Shown here: in pieces, positions 14,990 to 25,371 of the stretch
Layout of the letters: the number at the start of each line of letters is the position of its first letter
Position numbering within the stretch: the stretch's first letter is position 1
Assembly (NCBI GenBank): GCA_016719945.1
Contig: JADJYE010000030.1
Coordinates: forward strand, 372,001 to 436,000
Length of the DNA stretch: 64,000 nucleotides
Direction: 5' to 3'
Source of the DNA: Polyangiaceae bacterium
GTDB taxonomy: Bacteria; Myxococcota_A; Polyangia; Polyangiales; Polyangiaceae
Notes under the pieces: model-generated
Told to the model about the DNA's origin: nothing
Database searches by the model: none
Seen by the model: the letters and a program-made list of their open reading frames with translations, nothing else
Position numbers and translations under genes: made by a program

Positions 14990-16869
14990 TAGGGCCGCTC
15001 TCGGAAGAAGGCGAGGTCAGGGTCGTTGCCCACCGTCGGCACCACCAATGCGCGATCGAGGAACCGGTTGAACCACTCGCAGGAGCACTCTGCGATGTAG
15101 AGGCAACCGTGACAGGCCGCCGCCTCGGTCCTTCGGTCGCTCGACGGCGAGCTCGGATCGTGCGCCGCGCAGACCGGGTCGTTCGAGCACAGCCGGCCGA
15201 TGTCCCACGCCTCGCGAAGGTGGTGGCGCAGCCGCCGCCCCTCCTCGACGAGGCCCCCGAGCGTACCCTCGCTGCCAGTCGTCCCCGTGAGCAGCAGGAT
15301 CGCGGCCATGTTCGGGCCATTCTCCTCGGCCTGACCGCAATAGATGCGCTCGCGGATCGCGCTCGCCGCGTACCCGCACTCCAGGCTGATCGCGGTCAGC
15401 AGCAGGTGCGACAGCGAGTGCAGCAGGTAGAACCGCGCGCCAGGGAAGGGCCCCGTCGCCTCGGCCGAGAACCCGGCGAGCAGCTTGTTCGCGCGATCTC
15501 GGACGGCGGGGCGCTGCTCCCACTCGGCGAGCGCCGCCTCGTCCAGCTCGACGAAGATCCCCTCGCCGCGGACCTCCGCCGCTGGCAGCCACTTCTCATT
15601 GCCGGTGGGGAGAGTGAGCACCGCGGGCTTCACGCTGCGCCCCTCGAGATCGAACTCGCCCTGCAGGTTCGCGCTCACCGAGTCGAAGCGGCTGAAGCTC
15701 ATCTGCACGCGGATCTCCCGGAGCGCCGGGACCACGACGAGGCCGCTGATCCCCTGCGGAACGTCGAGCCGTGAAGGCGGCACACGATACGCCGCGAACT
15801 CCGCGCCCGGCTCGGGGATGAGACCAGGTTGTTCGATCGGTGCGCTGTGCAAGCGATCGTGCTCGGCCGCTCGCAGCGGACGCTCCGCGAGCGCGCCGGC
15901 CGAGGAACGCTCAGCGAGGATGGCCGCCACGACCTTGTCGGGTGCAAAGCCGCTGATCGCGCTCGCCACGAGCTCCTGGAGGTCCGCCAGCATGCTGAGC
16001 TGCTCGACCGTCGTCACCTTCTGCACGGCCTTCCAGACGTCTCGCTCGCGCAGCCGCGCGCGCAGTGGGTCGGGCTCGGGCTCGGGCAGGCGGAGCGCGC
16101 TCACGACCTGGGCGAAGTAGGCGTCGGAGGCGGTGCGCACGAGCAGCTTGCTGTCTTCCTTGCAGGTCTCGCTCGCCGCTCGCCCACCGAGCCACGGCCG
16201 GTCCCCATTGCAGGTGAAGGGCAGGACGGCACCGCCGCTCAGGGGGTTGCTGTGCCCGCAACCTCGGCACTCGACCTGGATCCGCGAGATGTCCCCGATC
16301 GCGTTCTCGTGCAGGTACAGCTCGGGCGCGTCACAGGTCCGCTCTTCCCGCTTCAGATGCGCGAAGGCGATCCAAGGGAAGTCCGACAGATGCCCGCGCT
16401 TGCACGCCGCGACGAACCGCACCGGGACCGCGTGCGAGAACTGGTTGCGCTTACACTCGTGCCGGTACCGCCCCGACTTGTTCTCGAACTGTTCGGCGGC
16501 CCGCGCGAGGCGGCGGCACGACTGGCAGACGAACCAGCGGGGAAACTCGAGCACCCGCACGCCCACGCTTGGGAAGGGATCGCGCCCGTCCCCCTCAGGG
16601 GCCTTGCGGAAATAGCCCTCCTGCGCAAGGTCGAGATCCGGGTCGAGCGCCTTGAGGCGAGGGACGAGCGAGCGCCGCAGGCGCGCGTCGTCGAGCGCTT
16701 CGAAGCCCTTCTTGCCATACGCCCAGTGCTCGAGCCCACCGATGACGACCGCGCGATCGACGAGATCGACCATCGCCCCAGGGCCGAAGGTCGTGATCAT
16801 CTGGCTCTGGCGGATCTGGCCGTCGGGTCGGTACGCCTTGGCTTGTTGTCTCTTCTTAGCGACGGCCAT
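14989..16869 (-). CDS. drmB: DISARM protein DrmB (DUF1998)
   Basis: A 626-residue protein. It starts MAVAKKRQQAKAYRPDGQIRQ, then QMITTFGPGAMVDL, which is typical of DrmB. Several Cys pairs that could bind zinc follow: CQSCRRLA, CRGCGHSN and CHGCLYIAECSCEWFN at the C-terminus. The DUF1998 signature lies in the last third (FYLLHSLSHLLLTAISLECGY, IYCGQAEENGPNMAAILL). DrmB forms the DISARM core complex with DrmA. ATG 16869 overlaps the drmA TGA (TGATG). The coding sequence is intact. Confidence 0.93.
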   Translation of the reverse strand: MAVAKKRQQAKAYRPDGQIRQSQMITTFGPGAMVDLVDRAVVIGGLEHWAYGKKGFEALDDARLRRSLVPRLKALDPDLDLAQEGYFRKAPEGDGRDPFPSVGVRVLEFPRWFVCQSCRRLARAAEQFENKSGRYRHECKRNQFSHAVPVRFVAACKRGHLSDFPWIAFAHLKREERTCDAPELYLHENAIGDISRIQVECRGCGHSNPLSGGAVLPFTCNGDRPWLGGRAASETCKEDSKLLVRTASDAYFAQVVSALRLPEPEPDPLRARLRERDVWKAVQKVTTVEQLSMLADLQELVASAISGFAPDKVVAAILAERSSAGALAERPLRAAEHDRLHSAPIEQPGLIPEPGAEFAAYRVPPSRLDVPQGISGLVVVPALREIRVQMSFSRFDSVSANLQGEFDLEGRSVKPAVLTLPTGNEKWLPAAEVRGEGIFVELDEAALAEWEQRPAVRDRANKLLAGFSAEATGPFPGARFYLLHSLSHLLLTAISLECGYAASAIRERIYCGQAEENGPNMAAILLLTGTTGSEGTLGGLVEEGRRLRHHLREAWDIGRLCSNDPVCAAHDPSSPSSDRRTEAAACHGCLYIAECSCEWFNRFLDRALVVPTVGNDPDLAFFRERP

Positions 16870-19800
16870 CAGCCCCTCTCGTCCAACGACTTGTACCGGA
16901 CCCACAAGTGCGCGTTGGGCTCGACGTCGCGCATCGAGGTCGCTGCCTGAAAGGCCCGCTCGTCTCGATCGTCCGGCGGGCCGTCTGTGGCGAGGAACAT
17001 GACCGGCTTGCCGTCCTCTCCGGCGCGATCGAAGCGGCTGTAGATGCGCTCGGCGCCGCCCTCCCGCGCGCGGTCGGCGACCCGCTCCCACGCGTCCAGG
17101 AAATGTTTACCGCGGGCGCGCACCAGCTCCGCGATGCGGCTCTCCGCGGCATCGTCCGGGAGGTGCCGGTGCTTACGGGCGCGGGCGACCAGCCACGCGA
17201 CGGCCTGCTCGGCTGCGGCGCGCTGGCCGTGCAGCTTCATGAGGCCGGCCGGAGCCTCCATCCCGCGGACGCCATGCCGGATCATCGTGAGCAAGGTGCC
17301 CGAGAGCCCTCGGTCGAGCGCCTGGCCGCTAAAGGGGGTGACGCTCGTGGCCTCCACGTCGCGGTAGAAGCTGTCGTGGTAGGCGACGAACCGCTCGAAG
17401 TGGGAGCGATCGCGGGGTCGCATGACGTTCAAGCAGGTCACCACCAGACCCGGGTACGCGCGCCCGACGCGGCTCGTCGCCTGGATGTATTCGCTGCTGG
17501 TCTTCGGCTGCCCCGTCACCACCATCAGCCCCAGCCTGTCGATGTCGAGCCCGACCGAAATCATGTTCGAAGCCAGCACGACGTCGAGGGGCTCAAGGTC
17601 CTTGGACGTCCGTCGCGCCTGCAGCCTCGCCTTGGTGTCCTTCACCCGGTCGGTGGACTCTCGGCTCGTTAGCTCTGCGGGCAGCTCGAGCCGCCGGTCC
17701 CCGGCCCAAGGATGCGGGCCGATGAACAGGAGCGGCCGCTTCTCGTCGACGATGTGGGCGACGCGGTTCTTGATCTCGTCCTCCACCAGGCGGCGCATAC
17801 CGCCGAGCTCACGGAGGCTGTTGAAGTAGCCGATCAACGTCATGTACGGATCGGCTGGCTGTTTGGGATCGCCCTTCGGATCGAAGTGCTTCTGCGCGGA
17901 AGCGAGCAGGGTGGCGTAGGTGCGGACGGACAGAGCACGGAGCGCGCGGCCCGGTGCCCCCACGCCCACGTAGAGGCGCCCAGGCCTCTCGGTCTCCACC
18001 CGCGCGAAGAAGTTCTCGCCGTCGTTCACACCCCGCGGAGGAAACAGGCTCATCTCCCACCCGAAGAGGGCCTGGATCTGGTCGCGCGCCCGCCGCACTG
18101 TCGCGGTCGAGCAGACGATCTTGGGGCGCCGCGCCTCCTGGCCGCCTCCCTCGCACAGGAAATCGACCGCCGCCTCGTAGAGCCCGACCATCGTCCCGAG
18201 CGGACCGCTGATGAGGTGAAGCTCGTCCTGGACGATCAACTCCGGCGGCAGCAGCCCCTCGGGCAGCGCCTTGGCGTTGGGCGGGGGATCGTCCATCACC
18301 CCGTACGCCCGCTTCTCATCGGCGTGGGTCGCGCGACCGAGCAACATCCCGGACGCGCCGAGCCACGGCATCATCGCGAACTTGTCGACCGTGGCGACCA
18401 AGAACGCCGGCACCTCCCGATAGATCTGCTCGTCCACGAACAACACGGGCAGACCGAGCCCCGGCGCCGTCGCCTCGTTGTAGAGGCACGTCGGCTTGGC
18501 ACAGTAGACGACGCAGCGGTCGAAGGTCTTCTTCGACGGCTTGCCGTTCTCGTCGACGAGCTTCACGTTCTCGATGCGGATCTTCTCGCCGCACCACGGG
18601 CAGCTCGCGAGGGGAAACGGCGAGTCGGTCCGACCGGCGGTGAAGTCGTGAAGCACCCGGTGCACGTCCTTCACAGTCCGATGGTGAAGCGCGATTTCCA
18701 AGCTCCGCCGGGTGCTTTCGCCGCAGCTCCTCGAGGGCGCAGATCAGCGTCGAGGCGCGCCCGAGCTGATCGAGGGTGAGCAGGCGCAGGGTGTAGCGGA
18801 GCAACACCGCGACGCCGCGCCCCTCGTGCGGCGTGCCGCGCCCGCGCAGGCGCCTGAGCGCGAGGGTGAACGCGATGAGGCCGAGGTAGGCCTCGGTCTT
18901 GCCGCCGCCGGTCGGGAAGAAGATCAGCTCCGCGAGCTGTCGGTCCGGGTGGCGACCGTCGACCAGAGAGGGCAGGCACATCAAGATGAACGCCAGCTGA
19001 AACGGCCTCCAGCTCGGTTGTTTGCCGCCCTTGTAGCGCCGGTCCTCGCGCGACCCGTCGGTCTGCATCGCCGCCACGTGCATCGCCTGGTTCATCAGCG
19101 AGAACGCGCGCTGGACGTTCCTGTCCGCGGTGCTCGAGGTGTCGGCCAGGAGCGCGATCCCCTCGGAGATCCGCCCCGCCGCTCGATCGATCTTCGCCAT
19201 CAAGTCGGCGCGGGTTGGCTCGAGCGCGTCCCAATCGAGCGGGACGTGGCGCTGCTCGTCGAGCCAGGCGCGGTAGGCCTCGACGAGCGGTTCGAGCGCG
19301 CGACCCATGCTCCCCGCCTTGAGGCCAGCGAGCTCGCCCATCACGAGGGTCACGTCCTCGACCTCGCGGTGTCCTGTGGCGGGGACCTCGAAGGTGGGGA
19401 TCTGCGTCGTCTCGAGGCGCGTCACTGCGCCGTCCGCGTGAGAGGGGCGAACCAGGCTCGTGTTGTGGCCCACCGCCCACTCCAGCTTGTCACGGAACAT
19501 CAGCGCGAGGACGCGCTGATCGTCGTCGGTGGCGTCCTCGCCGCGCCGGTTTGGGCGCGAGCGAAAGCCTGCGGCGAACGAGAGCGCGAGCTTCACCTGG
19601 AAGACGAACTGCGTGTCCTTGTCCTGCTCGTGGACGTCTCGGCGATTGACGAGGAACAGCGAGAGCACGCGCGTGCCCTCGAGGCCCTTCATCGAGGTGG
19701 TGCGCAGCTCGCCGCTCAGCTCCAGCCCGCGTGAGCCGGGGACGCGCAAGCCTCGCGCGAGCTTGTCCGCGTCGAGGGGCACGGTGACGCGCACCGGCCC

Positions 19801-20232
19801 GTGCGGCACCCGCTTCCACCCGGTGCGCAGGTTGTCGTCCCGGTCGATCGGCACCTGCACCTTGTCGTAGTCGGCGTACGAAACCTCGACCTCGAGCGTG
19901 TCTCCGCCGCCTGGCGGCAGGAACACGCTGAGCCCCATGGACGCCGGAAAACGCACCGGCCGCTTGGGCTCGGGGTCCGCGGTCGCCGAGTCGTCCGCTT
20001 GCTTGTCGTCGCCGGCCCCGAGCTCGCCGGTCGAGTCGTCGTCATCGGTCTCCGGCTGCCGCCCACCCTCCGGCGCCAAGAACCCAGTCAGGTACCAGCG
20101 CGACGGCGCGATCGGCAGCACCTCTTGCCCGGCAGGATGACCGTCGGGCACGAACGGCCCCACCAGATCGGCCTGCAGCGCCTCGACCAGGCGCGCGCGG
20201 ATATCGAGCTCAGTGGGCGCGGTGCGGGTCAT
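16869..20232 (-). CDS. drmA: DISARM helicase DrmA (frame break near 18700)
   Basis: About 1,120 residues. The N-terminal part (MTRTAPTELDIRARLVEAL onward) is read in one frame to ELRRKHPAEL, with Walker A LIFFPTGGGKTEAYLGL. From about 18,700 the reading moves to a second frame: HHRTVKDVHRVLHDF, a CPWCGEK zinc pair, DExH LIVQDELHLISGPLG, and helicase motifs V-VI SVGLDIDRLGL and YIQATSRVGR. The two halves do not quite meet as in typical DrmA, so a small deletion plus a shift is possible at the junction. DrmA is the DISARM helicase that engages phage DNA with DrmB. Start ATG 20232 is chosen because upstream in-frame sequence overlaps the leader of the divergent gene and looks non-coding. Confidence 0.88.
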
Positions 20233-20373
20233 CGTGCCGGGGAGGGTACATCGTGGCGGCGGGGGCGAGGGTGAGGACTGTAGGCCGCAGTAATATGGAG
20301 AAATGTGAGGACTCTTTGCCTCATTCACAGGTCTCGCCCCGCGTGCCCCAATGCAGCTTTGCAGGAGGGGCGA

Positions 20374-22020
20374 TTGAACAACATCGAACGGGATCGGGAT
20401 CGAGCTTCATCGGGCTGGGTGGCCAGGGTCGTGGCCGGGGGGATCGGAGCCGTGGCCATGCTGCTCGCGGCGCCCACCGCACGCGCGCAAGCGGCGGCGG
20501 ACGTGCCCGTGCAACTCGTCAAGCTGGAGAGCGGAGGCTTGTCGCCGCTCGATCTTCCTCTATCGAGGGTGCTCGGCGGCAGCGTCACGCTGAAGCTGAC
20601 AGCGAAGGAGCAGCAGTCGCCGACGGTGACGGTGAGGTCGCCGGACAGCTCAGGTGCGTGGGTCGCGCGAGCGAAGTGTCAGCCTCCGGCGTCGGACTCC
20701 ATCGTGCTGGCCAAAGAGGGCGCGTGCGCCGACGCTGCCAGGGTTCTGCGGTCGACCGCGGGTGCCCGGCTCGAGATTCGCAGCAGCGACGGCAAGCGAG
20801 GCGCCGATCTCGTCGTGGCAGCCGCTCCCGAGTTGGCGGCCACGGCGGTGTCGAGCCCTGCGATGGTCGCCGACGGCGGCCTGTGGGAGTCCGCGCCATC
20901 GGACGCGCTCGAGGCGCTCTCGAAGAAGGGCGGTACGGCGCTCGTCAAGGCTGGAACCGGCTTCGTCGCGTTGAAGGTCCCGGCGAAGCCGGAGCAGCCG
21001 AAGCCTGTCGGGGCCTGCGTCGACAACCGAAAGCCGCTCGACCCGCAGCAGCACATGGTCCAGTGCTTCAAGCTTATTGGCGCGCATGAACAGACCGACG
21101 GGCGCGTGCGGGTGTGTGTCGACGCGACGGACCCGCAGCTGCCGAGGTATTGCGCGCCCAAGCTCGACAAGCTCAGGGAGGCTGAGAAGACGCCCTTTGG
21201 CGAAGCGTGTGCCGATCCGACCGAGATCCCTCCGAACCAGCCCCTCGACGTCTTCGTGATCCACCGCGAGGGCTGGGTCCCCGAGGTCGACCCGGGCGGC
21301 CCGGCTGGGAGCGTCAGCGTCATCTGGGGCGGCGGGACGCCGCGCGCCGAGAAGTCCGACAAAGACAAGACGCTGGGCGGGCCCCCTGACTGCAGGGGCG
21401 ATTTTCCGGCCCAGAGGTTCGAGTTTCATCCGCGACCGAATGAGTTTCTCGAGCTGAAGATCAAGCTAGAGGAGAAGGCGGAGAAGCCCACCGAGATCAC
21501 CATCACCAAGCCGCTGCGCGTGAAGCGAGCCTTCCGGGTCGCGCTCCGCACGGGGATCGGCGCGACCTATTCGCCGCTCGATCGTAAGTACGAGGCGCGC
21601 GCCTCCGGCAACCCGAACAACCCTGGCAAAGAGGTGGTGGTCGCGGCGGGCGATGGTGCGGGAATCGGCAATGCCGAGCTGATGCTGGGCGTCTCCTGGT
21701 TCTCGGAGGACGTCGACAGCAATGAGTACCGGCCCGTCTTCAGCATGTTCGCTGGTCTGGGCGTCTTCAGCGCGGGAAAGACCGGCGTCGACGCCTTCAC
21801 CAGCCTGGTCGCAGGACCGGAGCTCTCCCTGGGCAAGGACTTCTCCTTCGCGCTGATCGCGGGCGTGCGACGAACGGAGGTGCTGGAGGGAGACCTGAAG
21901 GACGGGAGCGCGCTGCCCGCCGGCGTAGACAACGTGCCCACCGTCTTCTCGGTCACGCCGACGTTCGGGCTCATGATCAACCTGTCGCCGTACGTGTTCT
22001 CCAAGCCGGGGTCGACCTGA
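20374..22020 (+). CDS. Exported protein with probable outer-membrane beta-barrel C-terminus
   Basis: About 548 residues from a TTG at 20374. AGGAGGGG four bases upstream supports this start. The signal peptide core GAVAMLLAAPTARAQA predicts Sec export. The middle is a long globular region with Cys (GACVDNRK, VQCFKLIG, VRVCVDATD), with no domain I recognise. The last 190 residues have alternating strands with aromatic ends (RVALRTGIGATYSP, LMLGVSWF, SMFAGLGVF, FALIAGVRR, FGLMINLSPYVF), which suggests a small barrel. Its TGA overlaps the ATG of the next lipoprotein gene. It lies on the plus strand inside the DISARM locus, divergent from drmA. No known defence function is visible. Confidence 0.75.
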   Translation: MNNIERDRDRASSGWVARVVAGGIGAVAMLLAAPTARAQAAADVPVQLVKLESGGLSPLDLPLSRVLGGSVTLKLTAKEQQSPTVTVRSPDSSGAWVARAKCQPPASDSIVLAKEGACADAARVLRSTAGARLEIRSSDGKRGADLVVAAAPELAATAVSSPAMVADGGLWESAPSDALEALSKKGGTALVKAGTGFVALKVPAKPEQPKPVGACVDNRKPLDPQQHMVQCFKLIGAHEQTDGRVRVCVDATDPQLPRYCAPKLDKLREAEKTPFGEACADPTEIPPNQPLDVFVIHREGWVPEVDPGGPAGSVSVIWGGGTPRAEKSDKDKTLGGPPDCRGDFPAQRFEFHPRPNEFLELKIKLEEKAEKPTEITITKPLRVKRAFRVALRTGIGATYSPLDRKYEARASGNPNNPGKEVVVAAGDGAGIGNAELMLGVSWFSEDVDSNEYRPVFSMFAGLGVFSAGKTGVDAFTSLVAGPELSLGKDFSFALIAGVRRTEVLEGDLKDGSALPAGVDNVPTVFSVTPTFGLMINLSPYVFSKPGST

Positions 22021-23006
22021 TGCACCACGCAACCTTGCTCCGAGTCTCTGCCCTGCTGGCTGCTTTCGGCACCAGCGCTTGCCTCCCCGAGTCGGTCTGC
22101 GAGGACGGCCCGGCTGACCTCACCTTCTCGATCGACCAGGTGCCCATCGAGGTGAAGCCAGGCACCGAGCTCGTCCTCACCGGCACGCTGCACTCCGAGG
22201 CGCGCATCGAGCAGCTGCTCATTGGGGGCACCAGCGCCAAAGGGACGAGCGCGAACTTCGAAACGTGGGAGGTGAAGATCCCCTCGGTGCGCTTCGATGG
22301 GGTCCAGGGGATCTGGAAGCTCGAGACCAAGGTCTCCACCTGCGGCGAAGCTCCGACGCTGATCGATACCCAGGACGTCTTCGTGTCGGTCCCAGACCTC
22401 GCGGTGACCCTGACCGGCGACCAGGACGCTTGCTACATCGGCGCCAATGGGGCGGGCGCCGCGATCATCGAGCTTGCTGCGGGAGAGAGCTTCGCAGGCG
22501 CGAGGGTCACCCTGGCGGCTCCCGACGGGACCCAGGTCATCCCGGGGACGACAACCTACCTGGACACCGGGGGCGCGAGCGACTCCTCGAGCCTCATCTC
22601 CACCGGCAAGCTCGACGCGGCGGTCAGCGTGACCGCGACCGCGGGAACTCGAAGCTTCGCCGCACGCCCGATCATCATCGCTGGACCGCCGCTGTTCGAC
22701 GCCGAGCCAAAGGCCGTGAGCAACGGCGTCAACGTCCCGCTGTTCGTGCGGACCCGCGGGCGATTCGCGTCCTGTTCCGCCGACCTTCCGGTGTCTGGGA
22801 GCGCGGTGCTGACGCTGCCCGGTGAGGACGCCCCCCTGTCAGGCACGCCGACGGCCATCGACGAGGAGGGCTGCGGACAGGTGCTCGTCATCCGTGCGAC
22901 CTTCAGCGCCGGGACGCCATCGGGCACCACGATGGTGCTCTCTTGCTCCGATACCTATGGCCAGACCACCACCCGGGTGTTGTCGTCGTCAGGTGATCCC
23001 GGATGA
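22020..23006 (+). CDS. Lipoprotein partner of the upstream exported protein
   Basis: A 328-residue protein with signal peptide MHHATLLRVSALLAAFGT and lipobox-like TSAC. The body is beta-rich with an Ig-like feel (VPIEVKPGTELVLTGTL, PDLAVTLTGDQDACYIG) and has several conserved-looking Cys, but no family I recognise. It starts at the stop of the upstream gene (TGATG), so the two form a translationally coupled pair. Its 3' end overlaps the 3' end of the convergent HNH gene by about 50 bp. The location is predicted to be outer membrane, periplasmic side or surface. Confidence 0.75.
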   Translation: MHHATLLRVSALLAAFGTSACLPESVCEDGPADLTFSIDQVPIEVKPGTELVLTGTLHSEARIEQLLIGGTSAKGTSANFETWEVKIPSVRFDGVQGIWKLETKVSTCGEAPTLIDTQDVFVSVPDLAVTLTGDQDACYIGANGAGAAIIELAAGESFAGARVTLAAPDGTQVIPGTTTYLDTGGASDSSSLISTGKLDAAVSVTATAGTRSFAARPIIIAGPPLFDAEPKAVSNGVNVPLFVRTRGRFASCSADLPVSGSAVLTLPGEDAPLSGTPTAIDEEGCGQVLVIRATFSAGTPSGTTMVLSCSDTYGQTTTRVLSSSGDPG

Positions 23007-24367
23007 GCATTGGGGGCCCGCCGTTCTGGCGAGCCCTCCCTCCCCACCAGCGCCCTGACACACCCGTCGACATCAATCCCCCAGAACGGCCTCCGCACCA
23101 AGGTCGCGCCCACGTCGACCGCAACCTCGCACCCGTCCGCTGGCCCCACCGCCGGCGGACGCGGCGTCGCCACGATGACCACCCCGTCCGGATCTCGAAA
23201 CACCAACCCTTCCGCGCCGCGCTCCACGCTGAAGCCTCCCTCGTGGAGGGCGACGTGGTGGGCGTGGCAGACGAGGACGAGGTTGTCGATCGAGGTCTGC
23301 CCGCCGTGGGCCCAGTGCTCGATGTGGTGGGCGTCGACGAAGGCGCGGTGATCGCACCCGGGGAAGCGGCAGCGTCGATCGCGCAGCCGTAGGGCGCGGG
23401 CGAGGGCCGGGGAGACGACGCGGCTCTTGCGACCGAGATCGAGCAGCTCGCCGCGGTGGTCGGTCTTGGCGATGTGGAGGCCGGCGTCGCAGGCGAGACG
23501 CAGCAACGTGGCGCCCGCGAGGCCGGTACCGTCGGGGAGCTCAGCGGTCCAGGGCGAGGTGGGCTCGGCGGAGGGCGCGGGGGTCGGCGCCGGTGTCGAG
23601 CCGAGTCGCGTCTCGCTGAGGTGGACGACCAGCGTGCGGCGGTCAGCGGCGGCGGTACCGCGCTCGGTCAGCTGATTGGCGAGCTGCCGCTCGGCGAAAG
23701 CCACGGCCGCGTCCGCCATCGACGGGCCATCCTCGCAGGGGCGGTCGCTGCTCGTCGGCCCGAGGGCCTCGTCCTCGTGTTGGGACGATTCCGCGGAATC
23801 GTCCCGCTCTGCCTGCAGCTCCCGCCGCACCTCGGCGATCGCCTGCCAGACCCGCTCCGCCTCGTCGGGCAGCAGGCGCAGCTCGATCTGGACGAGGCCG
23901 TCGTCGAGGTTGCGGCGCCGCACGGTCCTCCGCTCGGTGGCGACGACCTGGCGCGGCGCGAGCCTCCGGTACCCGGCGCACACGCGCTCGAGCTCCGCGC
24001 CGGTGGTCCCGCGGGCCTGGTGGAGCAGGAGGTCTTCGTTCTTGGGGGTGGCGACCCGGGTGATGGCGCGGACCTTGGCGTAGCTCAGCTCCCCACGGGA
24101 CAGGGCGGCGTCGGTCTGAGGCAACCCGGCCAGGGCGTGGGCGACGCGGACCTTCTCTCGCGCGGCGACGAGGCCGAGGCCGATGCGCCAAGAGAGCCAA
24201 TGGGCGCAGCTCTTGGTGCCCTGCTTCGCCCAGCCCTTCAGCTCGTCGAAGCGGCGGATGTAGGTGAGCAGCTGGTGCAGGGCGGCGTCGATGCGCGCGG
24301 CGCAGAGGGCGATCTGGTCGGCCAGGTCGTCGATCCGGGCGCGGGCGAGCTGGGCCTCGGTGTTCAT
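22955..24367 (-). CDS. DUF222/HNH endonuclease family protein
   Basis: A 470-residue protein. The N-terminal DUF222 region (ALHQLLTYIRRFDELKGW, LSWRIGLGLVAAREKVRVA) is followed by a low-complexity linker and the HNH domain: DRRCRFPGCDHRAFVDAHH, IEHWAHGG, IDNLVLVCHAHHVALHEGG. This is the widespread Cys-containing HNH of the 13E12-repeat type. Codons around 23782-23805 are a perfect 24-bp palindrome that reads in frame as DDSAES. A degraded second copy of its 3' half is at 37315-37512. It lies between the AAA/TOPRIM-like pair and the exported pair. Substrate and role are unknown. Confidence 0.85.
   Translation of the reverse strand: MNTEAQLARARIDDLADQIALCAARIDAALHQLLTYIRRFDELKGWAKQGTKSCAHWLSWRIGLGLVAAREKVRVAHALAGLPQTDAALSRGELSYAKVRAITRVATPKNEDLLLHQARGTTGAELERVCAGYRRLAPRQVVATERRTVRRRNLDDGLVQIELRLLPDEAERVWQAIAEVRRELQAERDDSAESSQHEDEALGPTSSDRPCEDGPSMADAAVAFAERQLANQLTERGTAAADRRTLVVHLSETRLGSTPAPTPAPSAEPTSPWTAELPDGTGLAGATLLRLACDAGLHIAKTDHRGELLDLGRKSRVVSPALARALRLRDRRCRFPGCDHRAFVDAHHIEHWAHGGQTSIDNLVLVCHAHHVALHEGGFSVERGAEGLVFRDPDGVVIVATPRPPAVGPADGCEVAVDVGATLVRRPFWGIDVDGCVRALVGREGSPERRAPNAHPGSPDDDNTRVVVWP
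23784..23803. repeat. 20-bp palindrome, copy 2 (extends to 24 bp, inside the HNH gene)
   Basis: GACGATTCCGCGGAATCGTC, exact consensus; symmetry extends to GGG...CCC at 23782-23805. It is inside the HNH/DUF222 coding sequence and a multiple of three long in its extended form, so it keeps the frame. Confidence 0.85.
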
Positions 24368-24633
24368 CGCGAGACTCTACACCCGGGCTCCGGGGTGCTC
24401 GGCTGGGCTGCGGGGAGACCTCGGCTGGGGCGTCGACGCCAGGGCGCCTCGGGGGCCTCGTGGCGCAGTTATGGGCGCGCGAGAGGTTTTGAGGCGGAGG
24501 GGCGCTGCAATGGCGCCATTGCGACGCCTGGCGGGGTCGAGATCTCGTCAAGAATAATCTCGGCGCGACGACCGATTGGCCGCGGCGGGCGGCTCCGCTC
24601 TGGCGCGGCGGTCGGCGGGGCGGCGACGAGACG

Positions 24634-25371
24634 TCAGCCTTCGAGGTCGCGGCCGACAACCAGGTTGGGGAGCAAGTCCTCGAGCTGTGCGACGAAGTGC
24701 GTGAGGCCGGACTCGCCACCCCGCTCCTTCAACGTGCCCAACGGGGTCTCCTCAAGATGGTGGATCTGCTCGTCGGTCTTTCCGCAGAGCTCTTCGAGGA
24801 CACCCTTGATGTCTCTCGGTTCGCCGGGCTTACCGCGGAGCTGGTGGGCGCGGCGGACCGGATCGAGCTGCAGCTCTTTCCGCTTCTCGATGACGGCCTT
24901 GGACTCGGGATCCAGCACGTTCAAGATCCAGACCTCACGCTCAGGGACGGGGCAGCCGACCGCGACCTCGAAGGGCCAATCGCCGGAGTTTCTCCCCTCC
25001 TCCAGGCCATCGCGACGGAGCCGGTCGTTGTCCTCGTCGTGCACGAGCAGCACGACCTGGGGCTTCACGCGGAGCGCGACGTGCTTCAGCGCGCGGGCCG
25101 CACCCTTCGCGAACGGATGACCGAACGGCCGCCCCCGGTTGTGGCCAAGCACGCGTGGCCCACGCTGGGCGCACTCCTTCCAGGTGATGTGCGGAACGTC
25201 CGGCCCCGCGGACGCGGTGTCCGGCGCCGCGAAACTCCGGACCTCCGCGATCTCCCCGGGCTCCAGCTTCGTCTTGCCGTCACGCAGCACGACGTCCACG
25301 ATCGCCGCGACCGTTCGTGCGTCGGCCGAGGCCTCGACGACCATGACGATCGCGATCGGCTCGGCGCTCAC
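24634..25371 (-). CDS. Putative TOPRIM-like protein paired with AAA ATPase
   Basis: A 245-residue protein starting at GTG 25371, overlapping the stop of the AAA gene (GTGA). I infer a TOPRIM-like fold from the N-terminal strand with acidic residue (IVMVVEASADARTVAAIV), the later DxD strand (VVLLVHDEDNDRLRRDG) and the VPEREVWILN strand typical of DUF4276/RloB-like proteins. The C-terminal part is helical and Leu-rich. Two-gene ATPase plus TOPRIM systems (for example PARIS, and the domain fusion in Gabija/OLD) are established anti-phage systems; this pair resembles their architecture, but I cannot assign it to one. The 266 bp downstream (24368-24633) contain no gene; only a single 16-bp palindrome at 24507 is seen. 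Confidence 0.6.
   Translation of the reverse strand: MSAEPIAIVMVVEASADARTVAAIVDVVLRDGKTKLEPGEIAEVRSFAAPDTASAGPDVPHITWKECAQRGPRVLGHNRGRPFGHPFAKGAARALKHVALRVKPQVVLLVHDEDNDRLRRDGLEEGRNSGDWPFEVAVGCPVPEREVWILNVLDPESKAVIEKRKELQLDPVRRAHQLRGKPGEPRDIKGVLEELCGKTDEQIHHLEETPLGTLKERGGESGLTHFVAQLEDLLPNLVVGRDLEG

Noticed and set aside
24507..24522. 16-bp palindrome GCAATGGCGCCATTGC in the gap after the TOPRIM-like gene
   Set aside because: Only one copy was found and it has no T run or nearby gene start, so neither a repeat family nor a terminator or operator can be argued.
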